DNA of 64,000 nt, from the NCBI RefSeq assembly GCF_000010805.1, contig NC_012522.1, positions 5,208,001 to 5,272,000 of the forward strand, given 5' to 3'. A program made the translations under genes and the position numbers. Numbering within the stretch: position 1 is the stretch's first letter; every line of letters starts with the position of its first letter. The stretch is from Rhodococcus opacus B4 (GTDB lineage: Bacteria > Actinomycetota > Actinomycetes > Mycobacteriales > Mycobacteriaceae). The notes below the pieces were generated by a model. It searched no databases. It was not told the origin of the DNA and saw only the letters and a program-made list of their open reading frames with translations. This document shows positions 7,463 through 15,733 of this stretch, piece by piece.

Positions 7463-7832
7463 GGGCCAACTCCTTCGAGAGAATGCTGAATTCCGTGTCG
7501 AAGGACACCTCATAGGCGTCGATGCCACCGTCGGCGTCGAGGTGCATGGCGGCGAGGAAGTAGCCGGTTGTCTTCGTCTCGTTTTCGACGACGGAGCCGT
7601 ACGCGAACTGGACGTCGCCGGCCCTGCTCGTGCGGAGCAGTACGTGCCGGCGGTCGACCGGGGGACGTCCCCGCAGGTAGCTGAGCATGTCGGCGCGGCT
7701 GTGGCCGCGGCGGACGGTACCGGGGAGGACTATGGCGAACTGGATCTGCTCGTCGAGCAGGGCCACTGCGTCGTCGATCCGGCCGCTGTCGAGGATCGCG
7801 TAATACTGCTCGATCACGAGTGCATCGGTCAT
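7446..7832 (-). CDS. NTF2/SnoaL-like small protein
   Basis: 128 aa, beginning MTDALVIEQYYAILDSGRID, an NTF2-like (SnoaL-type) protein distantly similar in layout to its downstream neighbour. The pair may form a heteromer or act successively, as with KSI-like isomerases in catabolic clusters; this is inference. The start codon lies 4 nt from the perfect palindromic operator at 7837-7849, so the gene is directly controlled by the island regulator. It is the first gene of a two-gene minus-strand operon divergent from the acyl-CoA dehydrogenase at 7934. Confidence 0.75.
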   Translation of the reverse strand: MTDALVIEQYYAILDSGRIDDAVALLDEQIQFAIVLPGTVRRGHSRADMLSYLRGRPPVDRRHVLLRTSRAGDVQFAYGSVVENETKTTGYFLAAMHLDADGGIDAYEVSFDTEFSILSKELAHDTRD

Positions 7833-7836
7833 GAAA

Positions 7837-7849
7837 TGAACTTAGTTCA
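7837..7849. promoter_or_regulatory. Island operator site, perfect palindrome
   Basis: TGAACTTAGTTCA, a perfect 6+1+6 palindrome placed 4 nt upstream of the NTF2-like operon. Best example of the recurring motif TGAAYTNAGTTCA. Confidence 0.75.
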
Positions 7850-7903
7850 ACAGCGGTGGGTCTGTCGAGAGTTCTTGCCGTCTGGGGTTCCGCGAAACTA
7901 AAC

Positions 7904-7916
7904 TGAACTCACGTCA
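7904..7916. promoter_or_regulatory. Island operator site before the first acyl-CoA dehydrogenase
   Basis: TGAACTCACGTCA matches the motif in the full left half-site and 4 of 6 right positions. It lies 17 bp before ATG 7934 and 54 bp from the site at 7837, so the divergent pair may be controlled jointly. Confidence 0.6.
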
Positions 7917-7933
7917 ATTTCAAGGAGAGTTCA

Positions 7934-9073
7934 ATGCCGTCCTCCCATGCCCGCCCCTGGCCCGAGACCGAACCCTTGGCGATGACCCCCGTCGCCGAGC
8001 ACGACGACATCCGGGACGTCCTTCGCCGGTTGCTCGACCGGCATTCGACGCTCGAGGACAGCCGCCTCGCCGCCGAATCCGAGATCGGGTATTCCCCCGA
8101 ATTGTGGTCGCTGCTCGTCAAGGAGATGAACGTCGCCGCGCTGGCGGTGCCCGAGGATCGCGGCGGGCTGGGGTACGGCGTGGTCGAACTCGGGATCGTT
8201 CTGGAGGAGTGCGGCCGCGCGCTGGTGAGCGAACCCGTGCTCACGTCCGCGACCCTGGGAGTTCACGCCCTGCTCGCGGCCGAGCGATCGCCCCGGGTCG
8301 AGGAAGTGCTCGATCGAGTGGTCCAGGGCGAACTCGTCGCCACGGTGACCGCCCTGACCGAGCAGACCGACTTCGTCGACGCCACCCGGGTCGGCGACCG
8401 ATGGTCGGTGTCCGGTCGCGCAACGAACGTCGTGCAGGGTGGGGCGGCCGATGTGGTCGTGCTCCTCGGGCGGTCCGAAGACGGCCCCGGTCTCTACGCG
8501 GTCGATCTGCGGACCGCGTCGGTGCGGAGGTCGGAACTTCCGGTGGTCGATCCCAGTCGGCGGCAGGCGACTTTGCTCTTCGACGACGTGGAGGCGGTAC
8601 GTCTCGTCGGACCCGGCGAGGCACCGCGCGCGGTCGAGGAATTGCACAGCCTCGCAGTGATCGGGTTGGCCTGCGAACATGTCGGGATGATCGAGCGATT
8701 ACTCGACGGCACAGTGGAATACGCCATGCAGCGCCGCCAGTTCGGCCGGGCGATCGGATCGTTCCAGGCCGTCAAGCATCGACTGGCGAACACTCTCGTC
8801 GAGCTGGAGAAGGCCCGATCGGCGGCGCGGTACGCCGCGGCCGCGTTCTCGGAAGATCCTGGCGCCGCGGCCCTTCCGGCCGCTGTCGCGGGAGCGGTGT
8901 GCACCGAGGCCGTGATTGCCACCGCCTCGGAGGCCGTGCAATTGCACGGGGGAGTCGGCTTCACCTGGGAACATGCGGCGCATTCCTACGTGCGCCGCGC
9001 GCTCGGCGACGAACCGCTGCTGGGGGATTCGCGGGCGCACCGCAGCCGCATCGCGGATCTCGTCGGACTCTGA
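7934..9073 (+). CDS. Acyl-CoA dehydrogenase (FadE type)
   Basis: 379 aa with N-terminal helical, middle beta and C-terminal helical ACAD domains. The C-terminal domain has AMQRRQFGRAIGSFQAVKHRLA and AVQLHGGVGFTWEHAAH. This compact form is typical of subunits of the heteromeric alpha2beta2 dehydrogenases used on ring or side-chain CoA thioesters in actinobacterial steroid degradation; whether it pairs with one of the other two ACADs here is inference. ATG 7934 follows an AAGGAGAG site. It is directly behind an operator and 121 bp upstream of the enoyl-CoA hydratase, which has its own promoter. Confidence 0.85.
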   Translation: MPSSHARPWPETEPLAMTPVAEHDDIRDVLRRLLDRHSTLEDSRLAAESEIGYSPELWSLLVKEMNVAALAVPEDRGGLGYGVVELGIVLEECGRALVSEPVLTSATLGVHALLAAERSPRVEEVLDRVVQGELVATVTALTEQTDFVDATRVGDRWSVSGRATNVVQGGAADVVVLLGRSEDGPGLYAVDLRTASVRRSELPVVDPSRRQATLLFDDVEAVRLVGPGEAPRAVEELHSLAVIGLACEHVGMIERLLDGTVEYAMQRRQFGRAIGSFQAVKHRLANTLVELEKARSAARYAAAAFSEDPGAAALPAAVAGAVCTEAVIATASEAVQLHGGVGFTWEHAAHSYVRRALGDEPLLGDSRAHRSRIADLVGL

Positions 9074-9121
9074 CACCGGGCCGCCTGCCGGCGGCCGAAA
9101 ACGAAAACTCTTTCCCCGCTA

Positions 9122-9150
9122 TTGACGGGCACCCCTCTACCCAGTACAAC
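9122..9150 (+). promoter_or_regulatory. Probable sigma-70 promoter of the main catabolic operon
   Basis: TTGACG (9122-9127) and TACAAC (9145-9150) are separated by 17 bp. The predicted start of transcription falls at about 9157, at the edge of the operator at 9156-9168, an arrangement suited to repression. Confidence 0.5.
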
Positions 9151-9155
9151 TGAAG

Positions 9156-9168
9156 TGAATCCAGTTCA
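9156..9168. promoter_or_regulatory. Island operator site before the enoyl-CoA hydratase operon
   Basis: TGAATCCAGTTCA, identical to the site at 28817-28829. It lies directly downstream of the predicted -10 element. Confidence 0.7.
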
Positions 9169-9194
9169 GTTTCATTCCCTGAAAGGACACCGAC

Positions 9195-9983
9195 ATGGTG
9201 GACACCGACCACATCGTGCTCGAGAAGGACGGCGACGTCGCCCGTGTATGGCTCAACCGCCCGCACAAGAAGAATGCGGTCACCGTCGAACTGCTGCACC
9301 GCCTCGACGAGATCATCGTGGAGGTCGACAGCGACCCCAACCTGAAGGTCCTGGTCCTGCGTGGGCGTGAGGGCACGTTCTGCTCGGGGTTCGACCTCGA
9401 CGAGCTGCGGGAGAAGTACGTCGGCTCCACCACCGCGATGGATGTCGCGGTGCTGTCTGCCCGGGTGTGCGACCGCCTGTACTCGATGAACACCCCGTCC
9501 GTCGCGGTACTCGAAGGCTTTGTCACCGCAGGCGGTTTCGAGCTGATGATCTCGTGCGACTTCGCGATCGCCGCCGAGGACGCCCGTATCGGCGACTTCC
9601 ACATCCGGCGTGCGCTGTTCGGTGGAGCGGGCCCGATCTACCGCCTGCCGCGCATGATCGGCGTGCGCAAGACCAAGGAGCTCATGCTCACCGGCAAGCT
9701 CCTCACCGGTAAGGAAGCGGAGGCCTTCGACCTGATCAACGCGTCGGCGCCGGCCGACGATCTGGACAAGCTCCTCGCCGAATTCATCGCACCGATCGTC
9801 GACAAGAGCCCGTTCATGATGAAGCTCACCAAGATGTGCATCGACCGCGGTCTCGACGCGGACATCCAGTCGCTCATGGTGATGGAGCACCTCGCCGTCG
9901 GCAACGCACTGCAGTCGGAGGACGCGCGAGAAGGCGTGAACGCGTTCCTCGAAAAGCGTGAACCGAAGTGGGTCGGTCGCTGA
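9195..9983 (+). CDS. Enoyl-CoA hydratase/isomerase family protein
   Basis: 262-aa crotonase-fold protein. FCSGFDLDEL and GFVTAGGFELMISCDFAIA form the CoA-binding and oxyanion-hole regions. The first catalytic Glu position of classical hydratases reads FHIRRALFGGAGPIYRLPRMIG, so activity may be hydratase, isomerase or retro-Claisen type. GAAAGGACACC precedes ATG 9195. It heads a tightly packed plus-strand operon running to 17553 (DUF35, thiolase-like, ACAD, kinase, ACAD, two SDRs, ADH). Confidence 0.85.
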   Translation: MVDTDHIVLEKDGDVARVWLNRPHKKNAVTVELLHRLDEIIVEVDSDPNLKVLVLRGREGTFCSGFDLDELREKYVGSTTAMDVAVLSARVCDRLYSMNTPSVAVLEGFVTAGGFELMISCDFAIAAEDARIGDFHIRRALFGGAGPIYRLPRMIGVRKTKELMLTGKLLTGKEAEAFDLINASAPADDLDKLLAEFIAPIVDKSPFMMKLTKMCIDRGLDADIQSLMVMEHLAVGNALQSEDAREGVNAFLEKREPKWVGR

Positions 9984-10020
9984 TCCGACCGCGAATACGA
10001 ATCCCGAGGAGAGGATGAGG

Positions 10021-10398
10021 ATGGGCGAGACACACACCGCGCCGGCGCTCGACGCACGCCGCTGTTCGGACTGCGGCGCGGTCGCGTTCCCGGCCACCCG
10101 CGTGTGCTCGAGGTGCGCCGGGACGTCGATGATGCCGTTTCCGGTAAGTGCACGCGGAACGGTCTGGGCGTACACCGTTCAGCGGTTCGCCCCGAAATCC
10201 CCACCGTATGTTCCGCCGCCGGACGGGTTCTCGCCGTTCGCCGTCGGTTACGTCGAGCTCCCCGAGGGAATCAGGATTGAAGCCGTGCTCGAATGCCACG
10301 ACTTCGCCGAGTTGGACGACGGGGCGCCGGTGACCTTGGTCGCCACGGCACCGGTGCCCCGGTTCGCCACCGACGCCTATTCGAAGGAGACCCGCTGA
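10021..10398 (+). CDS. DUF35 / OB-fold zinc-ribbon protein, partner of the thiolase-like protein
   Basis: About 125 aa. An N-terminal zinc ribbon with four Cys (RRCSDCGAVAFPATRVCSRC) precedes an OB-fold (ARGTVWAYTVQRF, PFAVGYVELPEGIRI). Such proteins bind acyl-CoA and form obligate complexes with adjacent thiolase-like enzymes; ChsH2-DUF35 with Ltp2 is the characterised actinobacterial case. ATG 10021 is preferred for spacing from GAGGAG; ATG 10015 is two codons upstream. The stop overlaps the next start (TGATG), supporting a complex. A fused MaoC domain is absent. Confidence 0.85.
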   Translation: MGETHTAPALDARRCSDCGAVAFPATRVCSRCAGTSMMPFPVSARGTVWAYTVQRFAPKSPPYVPPPDGFSPFAVGYVELPEGIRIEAVLECHDFAELDDGAPVTLVATAPVPRFATDAYSKETR

Positions 10399-11546
10399 TG
10401 TCCACCGTGTCGATCATCGGGGCCGGACTCTCGAAATTCGGGCGGCAACCGGACACGACCGGTCGCGGGCTGGCCCTGGACGCGATCGCGTCCGCCGTGG
10501 CGGACGCCGGCATCGGGTGGACCGATGTCGAGGTCGCGTTCGGGGGCAGCGACGGTTCCGGGCTCGCCGACACCCTGGTGTCCGAACTCGGACTCACCGG
10601 AATCCCGTTCACCAACGTCAAGAACGGGTGCGCGACCGGCGGTAGCGCACTGGTGTCGGCCGTCAACGCCATACGTGCGGGCGCCGCCGACATCGCACTT
10701 GCGGTCGGCTTCGACAAACATCCGCGCGGCGCCTTCGATCCCACACCGGAGGATTGGGGTCTGCCCGTCGGGTACGGCGAGGCAGGTCTCATGGTGACCA
10801 CCCAGTTCTTCGGCATCAAGATCGCGCGGTACATGCGCGAACACGGGATCACCGCACCCACTTTGGCCGCCGTGGCGGAGAAGGCATATCGCAACGGGTC
10901 CCTGAACCCGAACGCCTGGCGGCGTGAACCCATGTCCGCTGCGGCGATCGCCGCAGCGGACATGGTCAACGACCCACTGACGCGGTACATGTTCTGCTCG
11001 CCCGGCGAGGGCGGTGCGGCCGTGGTCGTGGCGAGTGAGGCCGCGGTCCGGCGCCTCGGCGGACGACCCGTGCAACTGCGGGGGATTGCGGCCGGCACGC
11101 GCCGGTTCGGCTCCTTCGAAGTGTTCGGTCCGGCGATTCAGGGCGAGGGAACCCCACCCAGCGTGAGCACGTCCGTCGCAACCGCGGCGTTCGAGCAGGC
11201 CGGCCTCGGCCCGTCCGATGTGCACGTGGCGCAGCTCCAGGACACGGAGAGCGGCGCCGAGATCATGCACATGGCCGAATGCGGATTCTGCGAGCACGGC
11301 GAACAGGAAAAGCTCATCGCCGCAGGCGAAACGGAGATCGGCGGACGGATCCCGATCAACACCGACGGCGGCTGCATCGCGAACGGGGAACCGATCGGCG
11401 CGTCCGGTCTCCGGCAGATCCACGAAATCGTCACGCAGTTGCGCGGGGAGGCCGGTGCCCGCCAGGTCGCCGGACACCCGCGCATCGGATTCACCCACGT
11501 CTACGGTGCCCCCGGGATCAGCGCCTGCACCGTCCTGTCAGTCTGA
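10398..11546 (+). CDS. Thiolase-like (SCP2/Ltp-type) acyltransferase or aldolase
   Basis: 382 aa with thiolase-fold halves. A Cys is present in the NGCATGGSAL motif where the nucleophile is expected. The second canonical block reads INTDGGCIANGEPIGASG, so the usual His of GHP is replaced (NGEP), as in lipid-transfer-protein-like aldolases. Together with the DUF35 gene before it, retro-aldol or retro-Claisen cleavage of a beta-hydroxy- or beta-ketoacyl-CoA is likely; sequence alone does not decide which. Start ATG 10398 overlaps the previous stop. Confidence 0.83.
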   Translation: MSTVSIIGAGLSKFGRQPDTTGRGLALDAIASAVADAGIGWTDVEVAFGGSDGSGLADTLVSELGLTGIPFTNVKNGCATGGSALVSAVNAIRAGAADIALAVGFDKHPRGAFDPTPEDWGLPVGYGEAGLMVTTQFFGIKIARYMREHGITAPTLAAVAEKAYRNGSLNPNAWRREPMSAAAIAAADMVNDPLTRYMFCSPGEGGAAVVVASEAAVRRLGGRPVQLRGIAAGTRRFGSFEVFGPAIQGEGTPPSVSTSVATAAFEQAGLGPSDVHVAQLQDTESGAEIMHMAECGFCEHGEQEKLIAAGETEIGGRIPINTDGGCIANGEPIGASGLRQIHEIVTQLRGEAGARQVAGHPRIGFTHVYGAPGISACTVLSV

Positions 11547-11555
11547 GGAAGAGCC

Positions 11556-12761
11556 ATGAATCAAGCAACGATGCCCGACCTGGACAAGTTCGCGGACGAC
11601 GCGCGGGCGTGGCTGAGGACCGTCGCCGAACCGCGCACCCAGATCAAATGGGGAGTGGGATCCGACTCGGTCGCGGTCTTCGAGAATTGGACCGCGGAGC
11701 AGGAGCGCGAAGAGACCGACCACATCCGCGCGTACGAACAGACGAAGTTCGACGCCGGCTGGGGCTCGATGAACTGGCCGGTCGAATATGGCGGCCGCGG
11801 CCTGCCGATGTCCTACGTGCTCGCGTTCCGGCGGGAGGAGAACGCGTTCGACGTCCCCCGCCGCACCGAAATGTTCTCGGTCACCCAGCAACTGGTCGCA
11901 CCCGCCATCGCGCAGTGGGGAACCCCGGACCAGCGCGAGCGGTACGTGCGGGCGATGCTCCGCACCGACCTCATTGCCTGCCAGCTCTTTTCCGAAACCG
12001 AAGCCGGATCCGACCTGGCGGCGGTCCGCACGAGGGCCGTCGAACGCGACGGCCGGTGGACGATCACCGGGCACAAGGTCTGGACGTCCGGTGCCCGGGT
12101 CGCCGACGTGGGTGTCGCGGTGTGCCGCACCGACCCGGACGCAGCCAAACACTCGGGTCTCACCGTCTTCCTGATCCCGATGGACGCTCCCGGAGTCACC
12201 GTCCGGCCGATCCGCCAGATGACCGGCGGCAGTTCGTTCAACGAGGTGTACCTCGACGGCGTCGAGCTGTCGGACGACTACCGGCTGGGGCCGGTGGGCC
12301 AGGGCTGGCCGGTCGCGTTGACCGTGCTGGCGGCCGAGCGCCTCGACGCCGGGAACCTCGGCCTGGCCAACGCGGACCACGCCGTCGAACTCGCCCGGAA
12401 CCTGGGCCGTGAACTGACGGAGATCGAGCGCGACAAGGTCGCAGACCTCGTGACGCGCAGCTACGTCCAGCGAGTGACCGGAATGCGGGTGGCCGCCGCC
12501 GTGGTCGCCGACAAGGACCCGGGCCCGGAGGCATCGGTGGGCAAGCTGCTCGCCACCGACACCATGGCACGTACGTCGGAAGTCGTGCGGCTGCTGCTGG
12601 GTCGCGATCTGATCGCCGACTCGGGTGAGTGGGGAACGTTCGCGTGGACCGAGCACGTGCTCGGCGCGCCCGGATACCGCATCGCCGGCGGCACCGACGA
12701 GATCCAGCGCAACATCCTCGCCGAGCGCGTGCTCGGCCTGCCGAGGGAGCCCCGCCCGTGA
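11556..12761 (+). CDS. Acyl-CoA dehydrogenase (FadE type)
   Basis: 401 aa with complete ACAD features: GWGSMNWPVEYGGRG, LFSETEAGSDLAAVRTRA (FAD/substrate loop) and a C-terminal IAGGTDEIQRNILAERVLGLP. The last motif is standard in long FadE proteins and differs from the shorter ACAD at 7934, so these could be the two halves of an alpha2beta2 enzyme. It starts 9 nt after the thiolase stop (GAGGAAGAG site) and its stop overlaps the kinase start (GTGA). Confidence 0.88.
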   Translation: MNQATMPDLDKFADDARAWLRTVAEPRTQIKWGVGSDSVAVFENWTAEQEREETDHIRAYEQTKFDAGWGSMNWPVEYGGRGLPMSYVLAFRREENAFDVPRRTEMFSVTQQLVAPAIAQWGTPDQRERYVRAMLRTDLIACQLFSETEAGSDLAAVRTRAVERDGRWTITGHKVWTSGARVADVGVAVCRTDPDAAKHSGLTVFLIPMDAPGVTVRPIRQMTGGSSFNEVYLDGVELSDDYRLGPVGQGWPVALTVLAAERLDAGNLGLANADHAVELARNLGRELTEIERDKVADLVTRSYVQRVTGMRVAAAVVADKDPGPEASVGKLLATDTMARTSEVVRLLLGRDLIADSGEWGTFAWTEHVLGAPGYRIAGGTDEIQRNILAERVLGLPREPRP

Positions 12762-13720
12762 CTGCGACGATCACCCTCGACGACCGAGTGGCGCGGCGGC
12801 TGCGCGAGCAGAACCCGGGACTGGACGTCGGCCCGCTCGAGCCGTTGCTCGGAGGACATTCCGGGCTGACCTACAAGGTCCGGACCGGGGACGGCGACCT
12901 CGTCGTGAAGGCGGTGCCCGAAGGCCAACGTCCCGTCGGGCGGCACGACATGCTGCGCCAGGCCCGGATCATGGACACCCTCCGGACGACAGAGGTTCCC
13001 GTTCCCCGCATCGTCGCCGTCGACGAGAGCGGGCCCGCCTGGTTCGCGATGGAGTGCGTCGCCGGGGAATCACTCGAGCCGGTGCTCGACACACCCCCCG
13101 TCGAACCGGCGGTCGCGGCCGCGCGGATGCGCCGGGCCGCCGAGGTGCTGCCGCTGCTGCACGCCGTGCCCGTCGACACCATCCCGGCCGCCGGGGATCC
13201 GCTGTCGCCCGGCGCGGAACTGGCGCGGTGGCAACGCACCCTGGGCGCCGTTCCCCCCGAACTCGTGGGCGGGGGCGACGAACTGCTCCGTCTCCTCGCC
13301 GCCGATCTCCCCGAAGCCCTGCCGCCGACGCTGGTGCACGGCGACTACCGGCTCGGCAACATCCTCGCGCAGGACACGGAGCCGGCCGCACTGATCGACT
13401 GGGAGATCTGGAGTCTCGGCGATCCGCGGGTCGAGCTGGGCTGGTTCCTCGTCTTCGCCGACGGCGCGAACTTTCCGGGCGTGGGCCGCGTGGTGCCGGG
13501 TCTGCCGTCCGAGGACGAACTGATCGCCCTCTACACCGGGGACGGCCCGGAACTGCGGGACATGAACTGGTTCAACGCACTCGGCCGATTGAAGATGGCG
13601 GCCATCATGGGTCACAACCTGCGCCGGCACCGGGAAGGCCGCCACCACGACCCCGATCAGGAACGGCTGCCCGACACCATCTCCCAGCTCATTCGCGGTG
13701 GCACCGCGCTACTTGCCTGA
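12758..13720 (+). CDS. APH-family kinase, possibly acting on a hydroxyacyl-CoA
   Basis: About 320 aa with an aminoglycoside-phosphotransferase-like kinase fold: LLGGHSGLTYKV (nucleotide loop), DLVVKAVPEG (Lys), TLVHGDYRLGNIL (catalytic Asp and Asn) and ALIDWEIWSLGDP (metal-binding Asp). It sits between two acyl-CoA dehydrogenases and is translationally coupled to the first. In animal ACAD10/ACAD11 this kinase domain is fused to an ACAD; in Pseudomonas the separate pair LvaA-LvaC phosphorylates 4-hydroxyacyl-CoA and rearranges it to 3-hydroxyacyl-CoA. An antibiotic-resistance role is unlikely in this context. Confidence 0.83.
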   Translation: MTATITLDDRVARRLREQNPGLDVGPLEPLLGGHSGLTYKVRTGDGDLVVKAVPEGQRPVGRHDMLRQARIMDTLRTTEVPVPRIVAVDESGPAWFAMECVAGESLEPVLDTPPVEPAVAAARMRRAAEVLPLLHAVPVDTIPAAGDPLSPGAELARWQRTLGAVPPELVGGGDELLRLLAADLPEALPPTLVHGDYRLGNILAQDTEPAALIDWEIWSLGDPRVELGWFLVFADGANFPGVGRVVPGLPSEDELIALYTGDGPELRDMNWFNALGRLKMAAIMGHNLRRHREGRHHDPDQERLPDTISQLIRGGTALLA

Positions 13721-13736
13721 TCAGAAAGGACGACAC

Positions 13737-14939
13737 GTGGACTTCGAATACTCCGCACGCACCGAGCGACTGCTCGAACAGTTGCGCACCTTCTTGGACG
13801 AACACGTCTATCCGGCCGAGGCCGTGTACGACGAGCAGATCAGCTCCAACGACAACCCGCACGAGCAGCCGAAGGTCATGCTGGACCTGCAGGCGAAGGC
13901 ACGCGAACTCGGATTGTGGAACCTCTTCATGACGCACGGCGAGTGGGGTGCCGGGCTCACCAACCTCGAGTACGCCCCTCTCGCCGAGATTATCGGACGC
14001 TCGGTGATCGGCAACGAAGCGATCAATTGCTCGGCACCCGACACCGGCAACATGGAAATCCTCGCCATGTACGGCACCCCGCAGCAGCAGGCACGCTGGC
14101 TCCGGCCGCTCCTCGACTGCACGATCAGGTCGGCGTTCGCGATGACGGAGCCGGACGTCGCGAGTTCGGACGCCACCAACATCACCTCGACCATCCGCCG
14201 TGAAGGCGACGAGTACGTCCTCAACGGCCGGAAGTGGTACACCTCGGGCATTCTCGACCCCGACTGCAAGCTCGTCATCTTCATGGGCAAGTCCGACCCC
14301 GACGCTCCGACGTACCGGCAGCAGAGCATGATCCTGGTGCCCGCGGACGCCCCCGGTATCGAGGTGCTCCGCGATCTGCCCATGTTCGGCTACCACGACC
14401 GGCTCGGCCACGGCGAGGTCCAGTTCACGGACGTCCGGGTGCCGGCCGACCACATGCTCGGCGCCGAGGGCGACGGGTTCGCGATCGCGCAGGGCCGGCT
14501 CGGGCCGGGACGCATGCACTACGCGATGCGGGCGATCGGCATGGCCGAACGCGCCCTCGAGCTGATGTGCCGACGAGTACTGCAGCGCAACGCATTCGGT
14601 GGACCGCTCGCCGACCGTGGTGTGGTACGCGAGTGGATCGCGCGGAGCCGGATGGAGATCGACCAGATCCGGCTGCTGGTCCTGAAGGCGTCGTGGCTGA
14701 TGGACACCCGCGGCAACGCCGCCGCCCGCTCGGAAGTCGCCGCGATCAAGGTGGCCGCCATGGAGATCGCCCATCGGGTGGTCGACCACGCCGTCCAGGC
14801 GCACGGCGCCGCCGGGGTGAGTGACGACACGATCCTGGCCCGGCTGTACGCGATCACCCGGGCACTGCAGATCGCCGACGGCCCGAACGAAGTCCACCTG
14901 CGCACGATCGCGCGCCTCGAACTGAAGAAGTACGCATGA
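13737..14939 (+). CDS. Acyl-CoA dehydrogenase, ACAD10/11- or LvaC-like
   Basis: About 400 aa. MFGYHDRLGHGEVQFTDVRVPADHMLG and GRLGPGRMHYAMRAIGMAERALELM, plus the terminal ADGPNEVHLRTIARLEL, are the pattern I associate with the ACAD10/ACAD11 subgroup. It starts at GTG 13737 behind GAAAGGA, 16 nt after the APH kinase. Kinase and ACAD adjacency reproduces the animal fusion and the LvaA/LvaC pair. The stop overlaps the SDR start (ATGA). Assignment to the gamma-hydroxyacyl-CoA route is inference; ordinary alpha,beta-dehydrogenation cannot be excluded. Confidence 0.85.
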   Translation: MDFEYSARTERLLEQLRTFLDEHVYPAEAVYDEQISSNDNPHEQPKVMLDLQAKARELGLWNLFMTHGEWGAGLTNLEYAPLAEIIGRSVIGNEAINCSAPDTGNMEILAMYGTPQQQARWLRPLLDCTIRSAFAMTEPDVASSDATNITSTIRREGDEYVLNGRKWYTSGILDPDCKLVIFMGKSDPDAPTYRQQSMILVPADAPGIEVLRDLPMFGYHDRLGHGEVQFTDVRVPADHMLGAEGDGFAIAQGRLGPGRMHYAMRAIGMAERALELMCRRVLQRNAFGGPLADRGVVREWIARSRMEIDQIRLLVLKASWLMDTRGNAAARSEVAAIKVAAMEIAHRVVDHAVQAHGAAGVSDDTILARLYAITRALQIADGPNEVHLRTIARLELKKYA

Positions 14940-15697
14940 CCACGACACAGGAGTTGACGGGCAAGGTCGCACTCGTCACGGGGGCCACCCGCGGGCTCGG
15001 GTATGCGATCGCGAGTGGGCTGGCCGCCGCCGGGGCCACCGTGATCGTGTCGAGCCGCAAGGAGGACGCGTGCGTCTCCGCGGCCCACGCGATCACCCGG
15101 GACACCGGCGGAATCGCCGAACCGCTCGCGCTGCACGTCGGGAAGTGGGACGCGATCGAACTGGCGGTAGACCACATTCTCGCGAAGTTCGGGACGCTCG
15201 ACGTCGTCGTGAACAACGCCGGAATCGCGCCCCTGTCACCGACACTGGAGTCGGTGTCGGAGTCGCTGTTCGACAAGACGATCGAAGTCAACCTCAAGGG
15301 ACCGTTCCGGTTGATGGCGGTGGCCGGTGCCAGGATGAGCGCGGCCGGAGGCGGTTCGATCATCAACATTTCGAGCATCGGTGCGCTGCGGCCCAGCCCG
15401 CCCGAGGCGATGTATGCGGCGTCGAAGAATGGCCTCAACGCGCTGACGATGGCGTTCGCGCAGGAATACGCACCCACGGTGCGGGTGAACTGCATCATGC
15501 CCGGCGGATTCGCGACCGACATGGCGGCGGACTGGGACGACGAGTTCGTCGGGAAGATCGTCGACCGCCTCCCCGCCGGACGGCTGGGGCATCCGGATGA
15601 GATCGCCGGCCTCGTCGTGCATCTGGCCGGTGACCGCGCCGGCTACACCACGGGCGCCGTCATCCCGGTCGACGGCGGACGCACCGCCGTCTACTGA
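14936..15697 (+). CDS. Short-chain dehydrogenase/reductase
   Basis: 253-aa classical SDR: TGATRGLGYAIA cofactor motif, NNAG, catalytic Ser (NISSIGAL) and YAASKNG (Tyr-x-x-x-Lys). It probably oxidises a hydroxyacyl-CoA or ring alcohol produced earlier in the operon. An Arg after TGAT and Ser-Ser-Arg-Lys after the second strand suggest NADP(H) preference, weakly. Starts within the previous stop (ATGA). Confidence 0.85.
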   Translation: MTTTQELTGKVALVTGATRGLGYAIASGLAAAGATVIVSSRKEDACVSAAHAITRDTGGIAEPLALHVGKWDAIELAVDHILAKFGTLDVVVNNAGIAPLSPTLESVSESLFDKTIEVNLKGPFRLMAVAGARMSAAGGGSIINISSIGALRPSPPEAMYAASKNGLNALTMAFAQEYAPTVRVNCIMPGGFATDMAADWDDEFVGKIVDRLPAGRLGHPDEIAGLVVHLAGDRAGYTTGAVIPVDGGRTAVY

Positions 15698-15733
15698 CGC
15701 GCGCGTGCCACGAACACGAGTAGGAGCAACCAC

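Noticed and set aside
12758..13720. Aminoglycoside resistance gene.
   Set aside because: Although the fold is APH-like, translational coupling to acyl-CoA dehydrogenases points to metabolic kinase activity.
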